Of a stretch of 64,000 bases of DNA, positions 26,807-35,574 are shown one piece after another. Source of the stretch: Fluviirhizobium alvei. GTDB taxonomy: Bacteria; Pseudomonadota; Alphaproteobacteria; Rhizobiales; Rhizobiaceae. The position numbers and the translations under genes are program-made. The DNA is taken from the NCBI RefSeq assembly GCF_030551875.1, contig NZ_JAUOZU010000019.1:37974-101973 (forward strand), in the 5' to 3' direction. Numbering within the stretch: position 1 is the first letter of the stretch; each line of letters begins with the position of its first letter. The notes beneath the pieces are model-generated. The model had not been told where the DNA came from, did no database searches, and saw nothing but the letters and a program-made list of their open reading frames with translations.

Positions 26807-28423
26807 ATGGACGATCTCGTTTCGATAGACAGACTTTCGGTCAGCTTTGACACCCGGCACGGGCCGGTGGATGCGGTCAAGGACGTCTCCTTCTCCATCC
26901 GACGCGGCGAGGCGCTGGGAATCGTCGGCGAATCCGGATCGGGAAAATCGGTGGTCTGCCGCGCCCTGCTGCAGCTCTTTGCCCCGAACGCACGGGTGAC
27001 CGGCGGCAAGATCCTCTATGAGGGCGCCGATGTTCTTTCCATGTCGGCAGCTGAACTCGGCCGCTACCGCGGCGAAAAGGCGGCGATGATCTTTCAGGAT
27101 CCATCCACGCATCTCGATCCGATCATGAAGGTCGGCGATCAGGTTGCCGAAGGGCTGGTGATCCACCAGAAACTGGCCCGTTCCGAAGCGAACAGACAGG
27201 CAGTCCGCCTGCTTGACGACATGAAGATCCGCGATGCAGCGCGCCGGGCTTCATCCTATCCGCACCAGCTTTCAGGTGGTATGCGCCAGCGCGTGATGAT
27301 TGCCGCAGCGCTGGCCTGTTCGCCCGGCCTGCTGATTGCCGACGAGCCGACCACCGCTCTCGATGTGACCGTGCAGGCGCAGATCCTTGCCCTGCTCGGC
27401 ACGATCCGCAAGGAACGCAACCTGACGGTGGTTCTCGTCTCGCACGATCTCGGCGTGATCGGGGCCGTCTGCGACCGCATCATCGTCATGAAAGACGGGC
27501 AGATCGTCGAAACCGGCACGACCGAAGAGATCCTGACGGCACCCAAGGTGGACTATACGCGCAACCTGATCCGCTCGCAGCCATCGCTGTTGCCGGATCG
27601 TACCGAGCCCGCATCCAAAGAGCCCGAAATCCTCTCGATCCGAAATCTCTGCGTCGAATTTCCCGGTCCGAAAGGTCTGGTCGATTTCGTCGCCGGCCGA
27701 CCCGCCCATGTGGTGCGGGCGGTCGATGATGTCAGCCTCTCGGTGAGACGGGGCGGATCGCTCGGGATCGTCGGCGAATCCGGGTCCGGAAAGAGCACGC
27801 TCGCCCGCGCCATCGTGGGGCTGGTCCGTGCGAGCTCCGGCAGCATCCACATTGACGGTCCTCAGGACAAAAAGGCCCGAGCCCGCATCGTGCAGATGGC
27901 GTTTCAGGACCCCTACCTGTCGCTCAACCCCGCCTATACGATTGGCCAGACACTGTCCGAACCCTTCATCGCCCACCAACTCTGTGCGCCAAGCGAGGTG
28001 CCCGAGCGGGTGAAGCGGCTGATGCAGACGGTGGAACTGCCCGAAGAGCTGCTCGGGCGAAAATCCGGCCAGCTCTCCGGCGGACAGCGCCAGCGCGTGG
28101 GAATTGCGCGTGCCCTTGCCATGGCGCCGGAAATCCTGATCGCCGATGAGGTGACATCGGCGCTCGATGTCTCGATCCAGGCCCAGATTCTGGACCTCTT
28201 CAAGCGCCTGCAGGCAGAGCTCGGGCTAACGCTGATCCTGATTTCGCATGACCTCGCCGTGGTGCGCTATCTGTGCGAGGATGTTGCCGTCATGCAGCAC
28301 GGCAAGCTTGTCGAATATGGCAAGAGCCAGGAGGTCCTGCGCCATCCGCAGACCGACTATACCCAGGCACTGCTCGACGCAGCGCCGAAACTGATGATCG
28401 CCAAGACAGGACTGCTTTCATGA
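26807..28423 (+). CDS. dual ABC ATPase (DppD-DppF fusion) of the peptide-type importer
   Basis: A 538-residue protein with two complete ABC domains in one chain. The first has Walker A GESGSGKS near residue 42 and signature LSGGMRQRVMIAAAL. The second has GESGSGKSTLARAI near residue 320 and [15 protein letters not shown]. Each also has a Walker B (LLIADEPTTALD, ILIADEVTSALD). A single fused ATPase replaces the usual two-gene pair, as seen in glutathione-type (GsiA) and several rhizobial importers. It starts one base after the second permease, and its stop overlaps the peptidase start by 4 bases. Confidence 0.93.
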   Translation: MDDLVSIDRLSVSFDTRHGPVDAVKDVSFSIRRGEALGIVGESGSGKSVVCRALLQLFAPNARVTGGKILYEGADVLSMSAAELGRYRGEKAAMIFQDPSTHLDPIMKVGDQVAEGLVIHQKLARSEANRQAVRLLDDMKIRDAARRASSYPHQLSGGMRQRVMIAAALACSPGLLIADEPTTALDVTVQAQILALLGTIRKERNLTVVLVSHDLGVIGAVCDRIIVMKDGQIVETGTTEEILTAPKVDYTRNLIRSQPSLLPDRTEPASKEPEILSIRNLCVEFPGPKGLVDFVAGRPAHVVRAVDDVSLSVRRGGSLGIVGESGSGKSTLARAIVGLVRASSGSIHIDGPQDKKARARIVQMAFQDPYLSLNPAYTIGQTLSEPFIAHQLCAPSEVPERVKRLMQTVELPEELLGRKSGQLSGGQRQRVGIARALAMAPEILIADEVTSALDVSIQAQILDLFKRLQAELGLTLILISHDLAVVRYLCEDVAVMQHGKLVEYGKSQEVLRHPQTDYTQALLDAAPKLMIAKTGLLS

Positions 28424-29520
28424 CCAAACCCCGCGCCCGCGCGCTTGGCCTGCCGTTTCCCGGCACGCCGGGCCCCAACAACGCCATTACCGATGTGCCC
28501 GGTGTTCTGGTGGGCTTCACCACGCTGACAGACCCGGAAAAGCACATGCGGACCGGCGTGACGGCCATCATTCCAAGGGCGGAAAAGGATAGTCCGCATC
28601 CGGTCTGGGCCGGCTTCCATACGCTCAACGGCAATGGCGAAATGACCGGCGTGCACTGGATCAACGACGCCGGCTATTTCGTCGGGCCGATCTGCATCAC
28701 CAACACACATGGCGTCGGCGCAGCCCATACGGGGGCGACCCAGTGGATGATCAAGACCTATGCCAAGCACTTCAACGAGGAACATGCCTGGGCCATGCCG
28801 ATCGTGGCCGAGACCTATGATGGTTGCCTGAACGATATCAATGCCATGTTCGTGAAGCCAGAGCATGCGGTGGCTGCACTCGACGCCGCCTGTTCCGGCC
28901 CGGTTGCCGAAGGTTCTGTGGGCGGTGGCAACGGCATGATCGCCTATGGCTTCAAGGCCGGAACGGGCACCTCATCGCGTCAGGTGACGATCGGCGGCGA
29001 GACCTATACGGTCGGTGCGCTGGTGCAGGCCAACTATGGCATCCGCCCCTGGTTTACCGTGCTTGGCGTGCCGGTGGGACGCGAGATCCCGGAAGAGTGG
29101 CCGCAGGAAAAGGAACGCGGCTCCATCATCGTGATCATCGCCACCGATGCCCCGCTTTCGGATGCCGTGCTACGACAGATGGCAAAGCGGGCCTCGATCG
29201 GCATCGGACGATCCGGAACGCCGGGTGGAAACGGATCGGGCGATATTTTCCTCGCCTTTTCGATTGCCGACGATATGCCGAACTCGCTTCATGCGGGGCC
29301 GATCATCAGCCGCCGGTCGCTCAACTGGGAAGAGCTCGACCCTCTCTACGAGGCTGCGGTGGAAGCAATCGATGAAAGCGTGCTCAATGCGATCGTCGCG
29401 GGCGAAGATGTCCCGACATTCAAGCCGCCGGGCTATATCTGCCCTGCCATCGATATCGACCAGTTGAAGGTGATCATGGCCGCACACGGGCGGCTGGTAA
29501 TAAGCGAAAAGGCGGTTTGA
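28420..29520 (+). CDS. P1-family self-processing aminopeptidase (DmpA/BapA type)
   Basis: A 366-residue N-terminal-nucleophile hydrolase of peptidase family S58. It has the family start ALGLPFPGTPGPNNAITDVP, GSVGGGNGMIAYGFKAGTGTSS near residues 165-186, and the autoproteolysis site ERGSIIVIIATDAPL, where the predicted cut lies between Gly234 and Ser235. Characterised relatives release N-terminal L- or D-amino acids or beta-amino acids from small peptides and amides. It lacks a signal peptide, so it would act on imported substrate. The start overlaps the ATPase stop by 4 bases, which ties it to the transporter. Confidence 0.9.
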   Translation: MTKPRARALGLPFPGTPGPNNAITDVPGVLVGFTTLTDPEKHMRTGVTAIIPRAEKDSPHPVWAGFHTLNGNGEMTGVHWINDAGYFVGPICITNTHGVGAAHTGATQWMIKTYAKHFNEEHAWAMPIVAETYDGCLNDINAMFVKPEHAVAALDAACSGPVAEGSVGGGNGMIAYGFKAGTGTSSRQVTIGGETYTVGALVQANYGIRPWFTVLGVPVGREIPEEWPQEKERGSIIVIIATDAPLSDAVLRQMAKRASIGIGRSGTPGGNGSGDIFLAFSIADDMPNSLHAGPIISRRSLNWEELDPLYEAAVEAIDESVLNAIVAGEDVPTFKPPGYICPAIDIDQLKVIMAAHGRLVISEKAV

Positions 29521-29522
29521 CC

Positions 29523-30404
29523 ATGGCAGGACTTCAAGCGCGGGAAAGCGAACGTTTTCTGGTTGCCGGCGTCCAGATGCCGATATCCTACCGGCAGGAC
29601 AATATTCCTTCCATGTGCGCCAAGGTGGCGGAAACCATGGCGCTGTTTCCCGGCACCGACATGATCGTCTTCTCTGAACTCGCCATGCATGGGCCGCTCG
29701 AGACGCAGATTTCGCCCGATCCTTCAAAGGACATCGCGCAGTTTCAGCATCTTGCCGAAAAGCACGGGGTCTGGATCGTGCCCGGCTCGATGTATGTGCG
29801 GCGCGAGGACAAGATCTTCAACCATGCCGTGGTCATCGGACCCGACGGATCCATTCAGGGACGTTACGACAAGATCTTTCCGTTCCAGCCCTTCGAAACG
29901 GGCGTTTCCGCTGGCGCGAGCGTTCTGGCATTCGACGTGCCGGGCGTCGGACGGTTCGGTCTCAGCATCTGCTACGACATCTGGTTTCCCGAGATCATGC
30001 GGGCGCTGACAAGCGAAGGGGTCGAGGTGCTGATCCATCCGACCCTGACGGGAACCACCGACCGCGCGGCCGAAAACGCGATTTCCAAGGCAACGGCGGC
30101 GATGTTCCAATGTTACGTGGTCGACGTCAATGGCCTCGATGGCGGCGGCAATGGCCGCTCGCTGGTGGCCGATCCGAGCGGAAATGCGGCCTATCAGGCC
30201 GGGCAGGTGGCGGAAATTTTCCCGGTCATGCTCGATCTCGGTCTGGTGCGGCAAGCGCGCCGCGACGGCGCCAACGGACTTGGCCAGGTGCTCAAATCCT
30301 GGCGCGACCGTGAAATCGATTTCGACGTCTATCGGCCCGGTCAGCGCTCCGCCTATCTCGACAGTCTCGGTCCCCTTGAGCCGATGAAGAAGCGGAACTC
30401 CTAG
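29523..30404 (+). CDS. carbon-nitrogen hydrolase (nitrilase superfamily amidase)
   Basis: A 293-residue cytoplasmic hydrolase with the Glu-Lys-Cys triad of the superfamily: Glu in FSELAMHG near residue 50, Lys in GRYDKIFPFQ near 117, and Cys in LSICYDIWFPE near 151. These enzymes cleave non-peptide amides, N-carbamoyl groups or nitriles. The sequence does not fall obviously into AmiE, AmiF or carbamoylase groups by eye. The ATG at 29523 lies 2 bases after the peptidase stop; an in-frame TTG at 29517 is possible. It ends the importer operon and converges on cysG with 9 bases between. Confidence 0.88.
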   Translation: MAGLQARESERFLVAGVQMPISYRQDNIPSMCAKVAETMALFPGTDMIVFSELAMHGPLETQISPDPSKDIAQFQHLAEKHGVWIVPGSMYVRREDKIFNHAVVIGPDGSIQGRYDKIFPFQPFETGVSAGASVLAFDVPGVGRFGLSICYDIWFPEIMRALTSEGVEVLIHPTLTGTTDRAAENAISKATAAMFQCYVVDVNGLDGGGNGRSLVADPSGNAAYQAGQVAEIFPVMLDLGLVRQARRDGANGLGQVLKSWRDREIDFDVYRPGQRSAYLDSLGPLEPMKKRNS

Positions 30405-30413
30405 GCTCAATTA

Positions 30414-31877
30414 TCAACCGGTTCGCAGCCAGCCTTGTGGCTGCGCCATAGGATCGATACGGGCCGAGAGAGGCGCGAAAACCTCGCCGACGCCGATCAA
30501 CACCGGTTCATCGATGCCGATCGCCTCCATCGCTCCGGCAAGCCCGGATAGCGGGCCAGCCCAGCGGCGTTCGTTCGGCCGGCTGATCGCCGAAACCACG
30601 ATGACGGGCGTTTCCCTTCCCATTCCGTTATCGAACAGGCGCTCGGCAATCTTCGCGGCCATTCGACCGCCCATATAGAAGATCGTGGTGCAGGCCGGAT
30701 CCGCAAGCGAATGCCAGTAGAGATCGGGCAGATCGCCATGGCGGGAATGGCCGGTGACGAACCGTACCGACTGGGCGCAATGCCGGTGGGTTAGAGACAC
30801 GCCAAGCGCCGATGCCATCGCGAGCGCCGAGGTGATGCCGGGGACGACATCGACCGAAATGCCCTCGTCGCGAAGACGCTCGATCTCTTCGCCGGCCCGG
30901 CCGAAGATCATCGGATCGCCTGATTTCAGGCGGACGACGCGTTTGCCGGCCTTGGCGAACCGCACCATCATGTCGTTGATATCTTCCTGCTTGCAGCTGT
31001 CACGGAAGCCACGCTTGCCGACCAGCAGGCGCTTTGCCTCGCGCCGTGCCAGTTCCAGCACGTCCTTCGACACCAGATCGTCAAACAGGATGACATCGGC
31101 GGCCTGAAGCGCGCGGACGGCTTTTAGCGTCAGCAGTTCCGCATCGCCGGGCCCGGCCCCGACAAGCGTGACATGACCACCAGCGCCGTCTACCCGCGAC
31201 GGATCGACCGCTGTCGCTAGCATCGCGCAATCCTGTTCGGTTGGCGGCGCGTTGGTTCTGAGGCTGCGATCGACGAAGCCTTCCCAGAAGGTTCGGCGAG
31301 CCGAACCCGGTGCGAACCGGCGATTGACGCCAGCACGCAAGGACTGGGCGAGCCGGGCCCAATCCTTGAGCGCCGGCGGCAAGAGCACCTCGATCCGGCG
31401 GCGGATCGCCTGCGCCAGGATGGGGGAAGCGCCATCCGTCGAGATCGAGACCAGAACCGGCGACCGATTGACGATCGATCCGAACTGGAACTGGCAGAAG
31501 GCCGGCTTGTCGATGACATTGACGGGAACCCCAGCGGCGCGAGCGGCCTCGAAAAAGGCTTTGGCTTCCGCATCGTCCTCGAAATCACCGATCGCAATGG
31601 CGGCGCCGGCAAATGCATCCTCATTCCACAGTTGGTCGACATGCGTCACCAGTCCGGAGCCAACCAGACCGGCCGCGATCTCGCCCAGCTCTTCCGCTGG
31701 CACATAAAGTTCGACAAGGGCGCCGCTGGCGGCACAGAGCTCGGCTTTCCAGGCAGCACCGTCGCTGCCGCCGGCTACGACCACTCGTTTGCCTTGCAGA
31801 TCCCAGAAGATGGGAAGCTTGGCGAGCGGTTTGATCCGCGCCTGGGTTTCACTCGGCGGCGATGGGACGTTGCGCAT
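30414..31877 (-). CDS. cysG: siroheme synthase (precorrin-2 dehydrogenase / uroporphyrinogen-III methyltransferase)
   Basis: A 487-residue multifunctional enzyme that makes siroheme, the cofactor of the nitrite reductase encoded nearby. The N-terminal part is the NAD-binding dehydrogenase/ferrochelatase (KRVVVAGGSDGA, RSPVLVSISTDGASPILA). The C-terminal 250 residues are the SAM-dependent methyltransferase (VTLVGAGPGDAELLTLKAVR, RLKSGDPMIFGRAGEE). The ATG at 31877 was chosen; upstream residues of the open frame are a nasA shadow. It overlaps the end of nasA by 29 bases, so it is coupled to nitrate reductase synthesis. Confidence 0.93.
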   Translation of the reverse strand: MRNVPSPPSETQARIKPLAKLPIFWDLQGKRVVVAGGSDGAAWKAELCAASGALVELYVPAEELGEIAAGLVGSGLVTHVDQLWNEDAFAGAAIAIGDFEDDAEAKAFFEAARAAGVPVNVIDKPAFCQFQFGSIVNRSPVLVSISTDGASPILAQAIRRRIEVLLPPALKDWARLAQSLRAGVNRRFAPGSARRTFWEGFVDRSLRTNAPPTEQDCAMLATAVDPSRVDGAGGHVTLVGAGPGDAELLTLKAVRALQAADVILFDDLVSKDVLELARREAKRLLVGKRGFRDSCKQEDINDMMVRFAKAGKRVVRLKSGDPMIFGRAGEEIERLRDEGISVDVVPGITSALAMASALGVSLTHRHCAQSVRFVTGHSRHGDLPDLYWHSLADPACTTIFYMGGRMAAKIAERLFDNGMGRETPVIVVSAISRPNERRWAGPLSGLAGAMEAIGIDEPVLIGVGEVFAPLSARIDPMAQPQGWLRTG

Positions 31878-34539
31878 CGATGATCCTCCTGATTTCGGCG
31901 CGGCACGAGCCGCAGTTGGTGCCGGCATTGACAGCCTGTCCGACCGCTTCGACCGTTCCGCATCCGGAGCGGATCGAGGCCGCGATTTCATTGATGCCCA
32001 CGGAAAAGCACGAACAGACGATCGCGCCCTTGTCGATCTGGCCGGCCGCCGGGCGCCCGGCAATGACCCGTGAGCGGGCGGACCGGTCCAGATGTTCCGC
32101 GGTCAGCTGCGATATCGCCCATTGGCGCGAAACCGCCACCGGTCGATCGGAGAGAAAAAGTGCTGCGAGGAGCTGCTGCCCGTCGAAGAAAGCAAGTCTG
32201 GTGCCGCCGCCGACCGTATCGACATAGCCAACCATGTCCGCACCGGCCGGGAGGCAAAAGGCCGCGCGGGCCCAGAGTTCCCAGCCCTCAGGCGGGCTCT
32301 CGCCTGCCAGTTCAAGCCTGTAACCGCCCTCTGCGCGCGCCAGAGCCCAATAGGCAAACGGCAATGTTCCCCGTTCCGGGCGGTTGGCAGAAACGACAAA
32401 GCCATAGACGGGGGCCCGATAAGGCCTTGCCGCAATGGCGACATTCTTGGAGGCCGGCTGACCAGAGACGGGATCCGTCCGCGATGGCACCAAAGCATCG
32501 ATCCGTCCGAGCGCGGCGGTTTCACCGGTCCAATGCATGGGAACGAAGATCGATCCCCGCGCCTGCCGGTCGGTCAGGAGCGCCCGGACGATCACATGCG
32601 CGCCGGTTTCGCTGACAAGGTCGACCAGATCGGCATCCCGGATATCATAATCGAGCGCATCACGCGGATGGATCTCGGCAAAAGGCTCGGCAAGATGGGC
32701 CGACAGGCGCGCGCTTTTGCCGGTGCGGGTCATCGTGTGCCACTGATCGCGAATGCGACCGGTATTGAGCGTGAACGGAAAATCTGTGCTGCGCCGCGCG
32801 GCCCCACCCTGCCGCGACACAACGAACCGCGCCTTGCGATCCGGATGATAGAAACCGCCGGCGGCAAAGAAGCGACTCTCGCGCGGTTCGGTTCGGGCGG
32901 GGCATGGCCATTGAAACGGTGCCAGCGCGTCGAAGCCTTTCCGGTCGATATCAGAGAAGGCGGCGATGTCGAAATCGCGTTCGCCATCGTTCTCGAAACC
33001 CGACAGAAGGGCATGTTCGGCAAAGATCTTCGCCGGGCCATCATAGTCGAAGGCAGCCTCATGGCCCAGCCGGCGGCCGATTTCGGTAAGCTGCCACCAG
33101 TCGGGACGGGCTTCCGAGGGTGGCGGCAGAAAGCCGCGCTGGCGCGAGATCCGGCGTTCGGAATTGGTGACGGTGCCGTCCTTTTCGCCCCAGCCGGTCG
33201 ATGGCAGCAGCACATGGGCAAGCCGGGCCGTATCGGTGTCGCTCTGGATATCCGAGACGACGACGAACGGGCAAGCGGCGATGGCAACGCGGACGCGATC
33301 GGCATCCGGCATCGAGACGACCGGGTTTGTCGCCATGATCCAGAGCGCCTTGATGCGGCCATCGGCAACCGCTTCGAACATGTCGACGGCTTTCAGCCCC
33401 GGCTTCTCCGCGATGCGGGGCGCGTTCCAGAACCGCTGCACCCGCTCGCGGTGAACGGGGTTCTCGATCGCCATATGGGCGGCGAGCATGTTGGCAAGAC
33501 CGCCGACCTCGCGACCACCCATGGCATTCGGCTGGCCGGTGAGCGACAGCGGCCCCATGCCGGGCCGACCAATACGGCCGGTCAGGAGATGGCAGTTGAT
33601 GATCGCATTGACCTTGTCGGTTCCCGAGGTCGACTGGTTGACGCCCTGGCTGTAGCAGGTGACGACCTTTTCGGTCACGGCAAAGAGCGCATAGAAGCGG
33701 AGCAGCTCTTCGACCGAAAGCCCGGTCGCATTCGATGTTGCGGCAAGGGAAGAGCCCGGCTCTTCGGCAAGCAGCACCTCAAGACCCACCGTGTGGTCGC
33801 GAACAAAGGCGTGATCGACCACGCCCGTCTGGTGGAGATGATGCAGAAGTCCGCCAAACAGCGCGACATCGCCATCCGGATGCAATTGCAGATGCAGATC
33901 AGCGATGTCGGATGTGGCGGTGCGGCGCGGGTCGATGACAACGACCTTCATGTCCGGGCGGCTTGCCTTGGCGGCCGCCAGGCGCTGATAGAGCACCGGA
34001 TGGCACCAGGCCATGTTGGAGCCGACAAGCACGACGAGATCGGCGCATTCCAGATCCTCGTAACAGCCCGGCACGGTATCCGAACCGAAGGCACGCCGAT
34101 GGCCGGCAACCGAGGAAGCCATGCAGAGGCGGGAATTGGTGTCGATATTGGCCGAACCGATGAAACCCTTCATCAGCTTGTTGGCGACGTAATAATCCTC
34201 CGTCAGCAATTGCCCGGAGACATAGAAGGCGACCGCATCCGGCCCATGTTCGGCGATGGTCTGGCGAAACCGGCTGGCAACGCGGTCGAGCGCCGTGTCC
34301 CAATCTGAACGCGTGCCATCGATCTGAGGGTAGAGCACACGGCCTTCGAGATCGAGCGTCTCGGCGAGCGCCGACCCTTTCGAGCAAAGCCGGCCGAAAT
34401 TGGCCGGGTGTTCCGGATCGCCCTTGATGCTCACCTGCCCATCGTCCTCGACGCGGGCGATCACGCCGCAGCCAACACCGCAGTAGGGGCAAGTGGTCTT
34501 GACATCATGAGGCATGGCCATCGTTTCCATAGCTTGCAT
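31849..34539 (-). CDS. nasA: assimilatory nitrate reductase catalytic subunit
   Basis: An 896-residue cytoplasmic molybdenum enzyme that reduces nitrate to nitrite. It begins with the [4Fe-4S] cluster motif CPYCGVGCGV, followed by the Mo-bis-MGD domains (GFIGSANIDTNSRLCMASSV, GQPNAMGGREVGGLANMLA). A molybdopterin-dinucleotide-binding domain follows (LNTGRIRDQWHTMTRTG). The C-terminus carries a BFD-like [2Fe-2S] domain with CSCFSVG and NCGSCRAE. Several in-frame ATGs lie within nine codons of 34539, and the exact start is uncertain. In most rhizobia nasA directly follows nirD; here an opposite-strand hicAB pair lies between them. Confidence 0.94.
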   Translation of the reverse strand: MQAMETMAMPHDVKTTCPYCGVGCGVIARVEDDGQVSIKGDPEHPANFGRLCSKGSALAETLDLEGRVLYPQIDGTRSDWDTALDRVASRFRQTIAEHGPDAVAFYVSGQLLTEDYYVANKLMKGFIGSANIDTNSRLCMASSVAGHRRAFGSDTVPGCYEDLECADLVVLVGSNMAWCHPVLYQRLAAAKASRPDMKVVVIDPRRTATSDIADLHLQLHPDGDVALFGGLLHHLHQTGVVDHAFVRDHTVGLEVLLAEEPGSSLAATSNATGLSVEELLRFYALFAVTEKVVTCYSQGVNQSTSGTDKVNAIINCHLLTGRIGRPGMGPLSLTGQPNAMGGREVGGLANMLAAHMAIENPVHRERVQRFWNAPRIAEKPGLKAVDMFEAVADGRIKALWIMATNPVVSMPDADRVRVAIAACPFVVVSDIQSDTDTARLAHVLLPSTGWGEKDGTVTNSERRISRQRGFLPPPSEARPDWWQLTEIGRRLGHEAAFDYDGPAKIFAEHALLSGFENDGERDFDIAAFSDIDRKGFDALAPFQWPCPARTEPRESRFFAAGGFYHPDRKARFVVSRQGGAARRSTDFPFTLNTGRIRDQWHTMTRTGKSARLSAHLAEPFAEIHPRDALDYDIRDADLVDLVSETGAHVIVRALLTDRQARGSIFVPMHWTGETAALGRIDALVPSRTDPVSGQPASKNVAIAARPYRAPVYGFVVSANRPERGTLPFAYWALARAEGGYRLELAGESPPEGWELWARAAFCLPAGADMVGYVDTVGGGTRLAFFDGQQLLAALFLSDRPVAVSRQWAISQLTAEHLDRSARSRVIAGRPAAGQIDKGAIVCSCFSVGINEIAASIRSGCGTVEAVGQAVNAGTNCGSCRAEIRRIIDAQRPIAAE

Positions 34540-34576
34540 TGGATTGCGGAAGCAGCCGCGCCCTGCGCTGCCGGAC

Positions 34577-34614
34577 TTGTGTCAGACCAGCTGAGTGTGT
34601 ATATATATGCGCAT
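34577..34614 (+). promoter_or_regulatory. hicAB promoter with alternating purine-pyrimidine tract
   Basis: TTGTGT (34577-34582) and TATATA (34600-34605) form a -35/-10 pair with the ideal 17-base spacer, facing hicA. The -10 lies inside a run of 20 strictly alternating purines and pyrimidines (34595-34614). The same 90 bases must hold any separate promoter of nasA on the other strand. Confidence 0.6.
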
Positions 34615-34628
34615 CGGAGGCTTGGGTG

Positions 34629-34811
34629 ATGGAATGTGACAGCCGCAAGATCATCCAACGCCTCAAGGACGACGGTTTCGAGCTGGTGGCGATCCGCGGA
34701 TCGCACCACAAGTTCCGCAAGGGCGATCGGACCGTCATCGTCCCGCACCCTAAAAAAAACCTGCCCATCGGCACAGCGCGCAGCATTGCCCGGCAGGCAG
34801 GATGGATATGA
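34629..34811 (+). CDS. hicA: HicA-type mRNA interferase toxin
   Basis: A 60-residue protein of the HicA family, which has a double-stranded-RNA-binding-like fold and cleaves mRNA. The conserved pattern is present: SRKIIQRLKDDGFELVAIRG, the catalytic-histidine segment GSHHKFRKG, and VPHPKKNLPIGTARSIARQAG. The ATG at 34629 follows GGAGGCTTGGG; the open frame upstream has no family sequence. The toxin precedes and overlaps the antitoxin gene by 10 bases, the usual hicAB order. Confidence 0.92.
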   Translation: MECDSRKIIQRLKDDGFELVAIRGSHHKFRKGDRTVIVPHPKKNLPIGTARSIARQAGWI

Positions 34812-35212
34812 CAATGCGCAGCTATTTCGCTCTCGTTCACAAGGATCCGCAATCGGCTTTCGGCATCGCTTTTCCGGATCTGCCACAGGTCTTTTCCGCT
34901 GCCGACGAGGAGGCCGATATTGTCGGCAATGCCATCGAGGCGCTGCAATTGTGGGCGGAGGACGAGGCGCTGCCCGACGCTTCGCCGCTGGAAACAATCC
35001 TGGCGCGAAACGATGTGCGGCGAGAACTGGCCGATGGGGCGTTTCTGATCCGCATTCCGTTGATCGAGGATGACAGCCGCATCGTCCGCGCCAATGTCAC
35101 GTTCGAGGCCGGCACTTTGCGCGCGATCGACGAGACGGCGGCGCGGCGCGGGCTGACCCGCTCGGCCTTTCTCGCCAGCTGCGCCCGCAAGGAGATCGAA
35201 GCGGCCGGTTGA
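34802..35212 (+). CDS. hicB: HicB-type antitoxin
   Basis: A 136-residue antitoxin. The N-terminal half is the partially degraded RNase H-like HicB fold (SYFALVHKDPQSAFGIAFPD, then LPQVFSAADEEADIVGNAIE). The C-terminal half ends in a ribbon-helix-helix-like DNA-binding segment (LRAIDETAARRGLTRSAFLA), so it can repress its own promoter. ATGs at 34802, 34808 and 34814 are all possible starts. The stop is only 2 bases from the convergent nirD stop. Confidence 0.92.
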   Translation: MDMTMRSYFALVHKDPQSAFGIAFPDLPQVFSAADEEADIVGNAIEALQLWAEDEALPDASPLETILARNDVRRELADGAFLIRIPLIEDDSRIVRANVTFEAGTLRAIDETAARRGLTRSAFLASCARKEIEAAG

Positions 35213-35214
35213 CA

Positions 35215-35544
35215 TCATTCCGCCGCCATCATTGCCGGCTCCAGGCTGATCGACAGAAGTCCGTCGTCATTGCGGACCGGGATGGTGCGCACAGCGCCCT
35301 CATCGGCGCCGAGAGCCTGGCCGTTTTCGAGCGAAATCACCCAGTTATGCAGCGGGCAGGTGACGGCCTTGCCATGCACGATGCCCTGGGAGAGCGGTCC
35401 GCCCTTGTGCGGGCACTGGTCCTCGATGGCGAACACTTCATTTTCGGCGGTGCGGAAGACGGCGATCTTGCCCTCCGGCACCCTGACACAGCGGGCGCCG
35501 CGGAGCGGAATGTCGTCGATATGGCCGATGGCGATCCAGTTCAT
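35215..35544 (-). CDS. nirD: nitrite reductase small subunit, Rieske-type
   Basis: A 109-residue protein with a Rieske-like fold. It contains the [2Fe-2S] ligand pairs CPHKGG and CPLHNW, as in the NirD forms that retain the cluster. It is a partner of NirB in NAD(P)H-dependent reduction of nitrite to ammonia. The ATG at 35544 (MNWIAIGHIDDIP) was chosen; upstream frame residues come from the intergenic repeat. It lies 158 bases downstream of nirB, with a palindromic repeat in the gap. Confidence 0.93.
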   Translation of the reverse strand: MNWIAIGHIDDIPLRGARCVRVPEGKIAVFRTAENEVFAIEDQCPHKGGPLSQGIVHGKAVTCPLHNWVISLENGQALGADEGAVRTIPVRNDDGLLSISLEPAMMAAE

Positions 35545-35574
35545 GGGTTTCGTTTCCTTGTTGTTGCCAAATGC

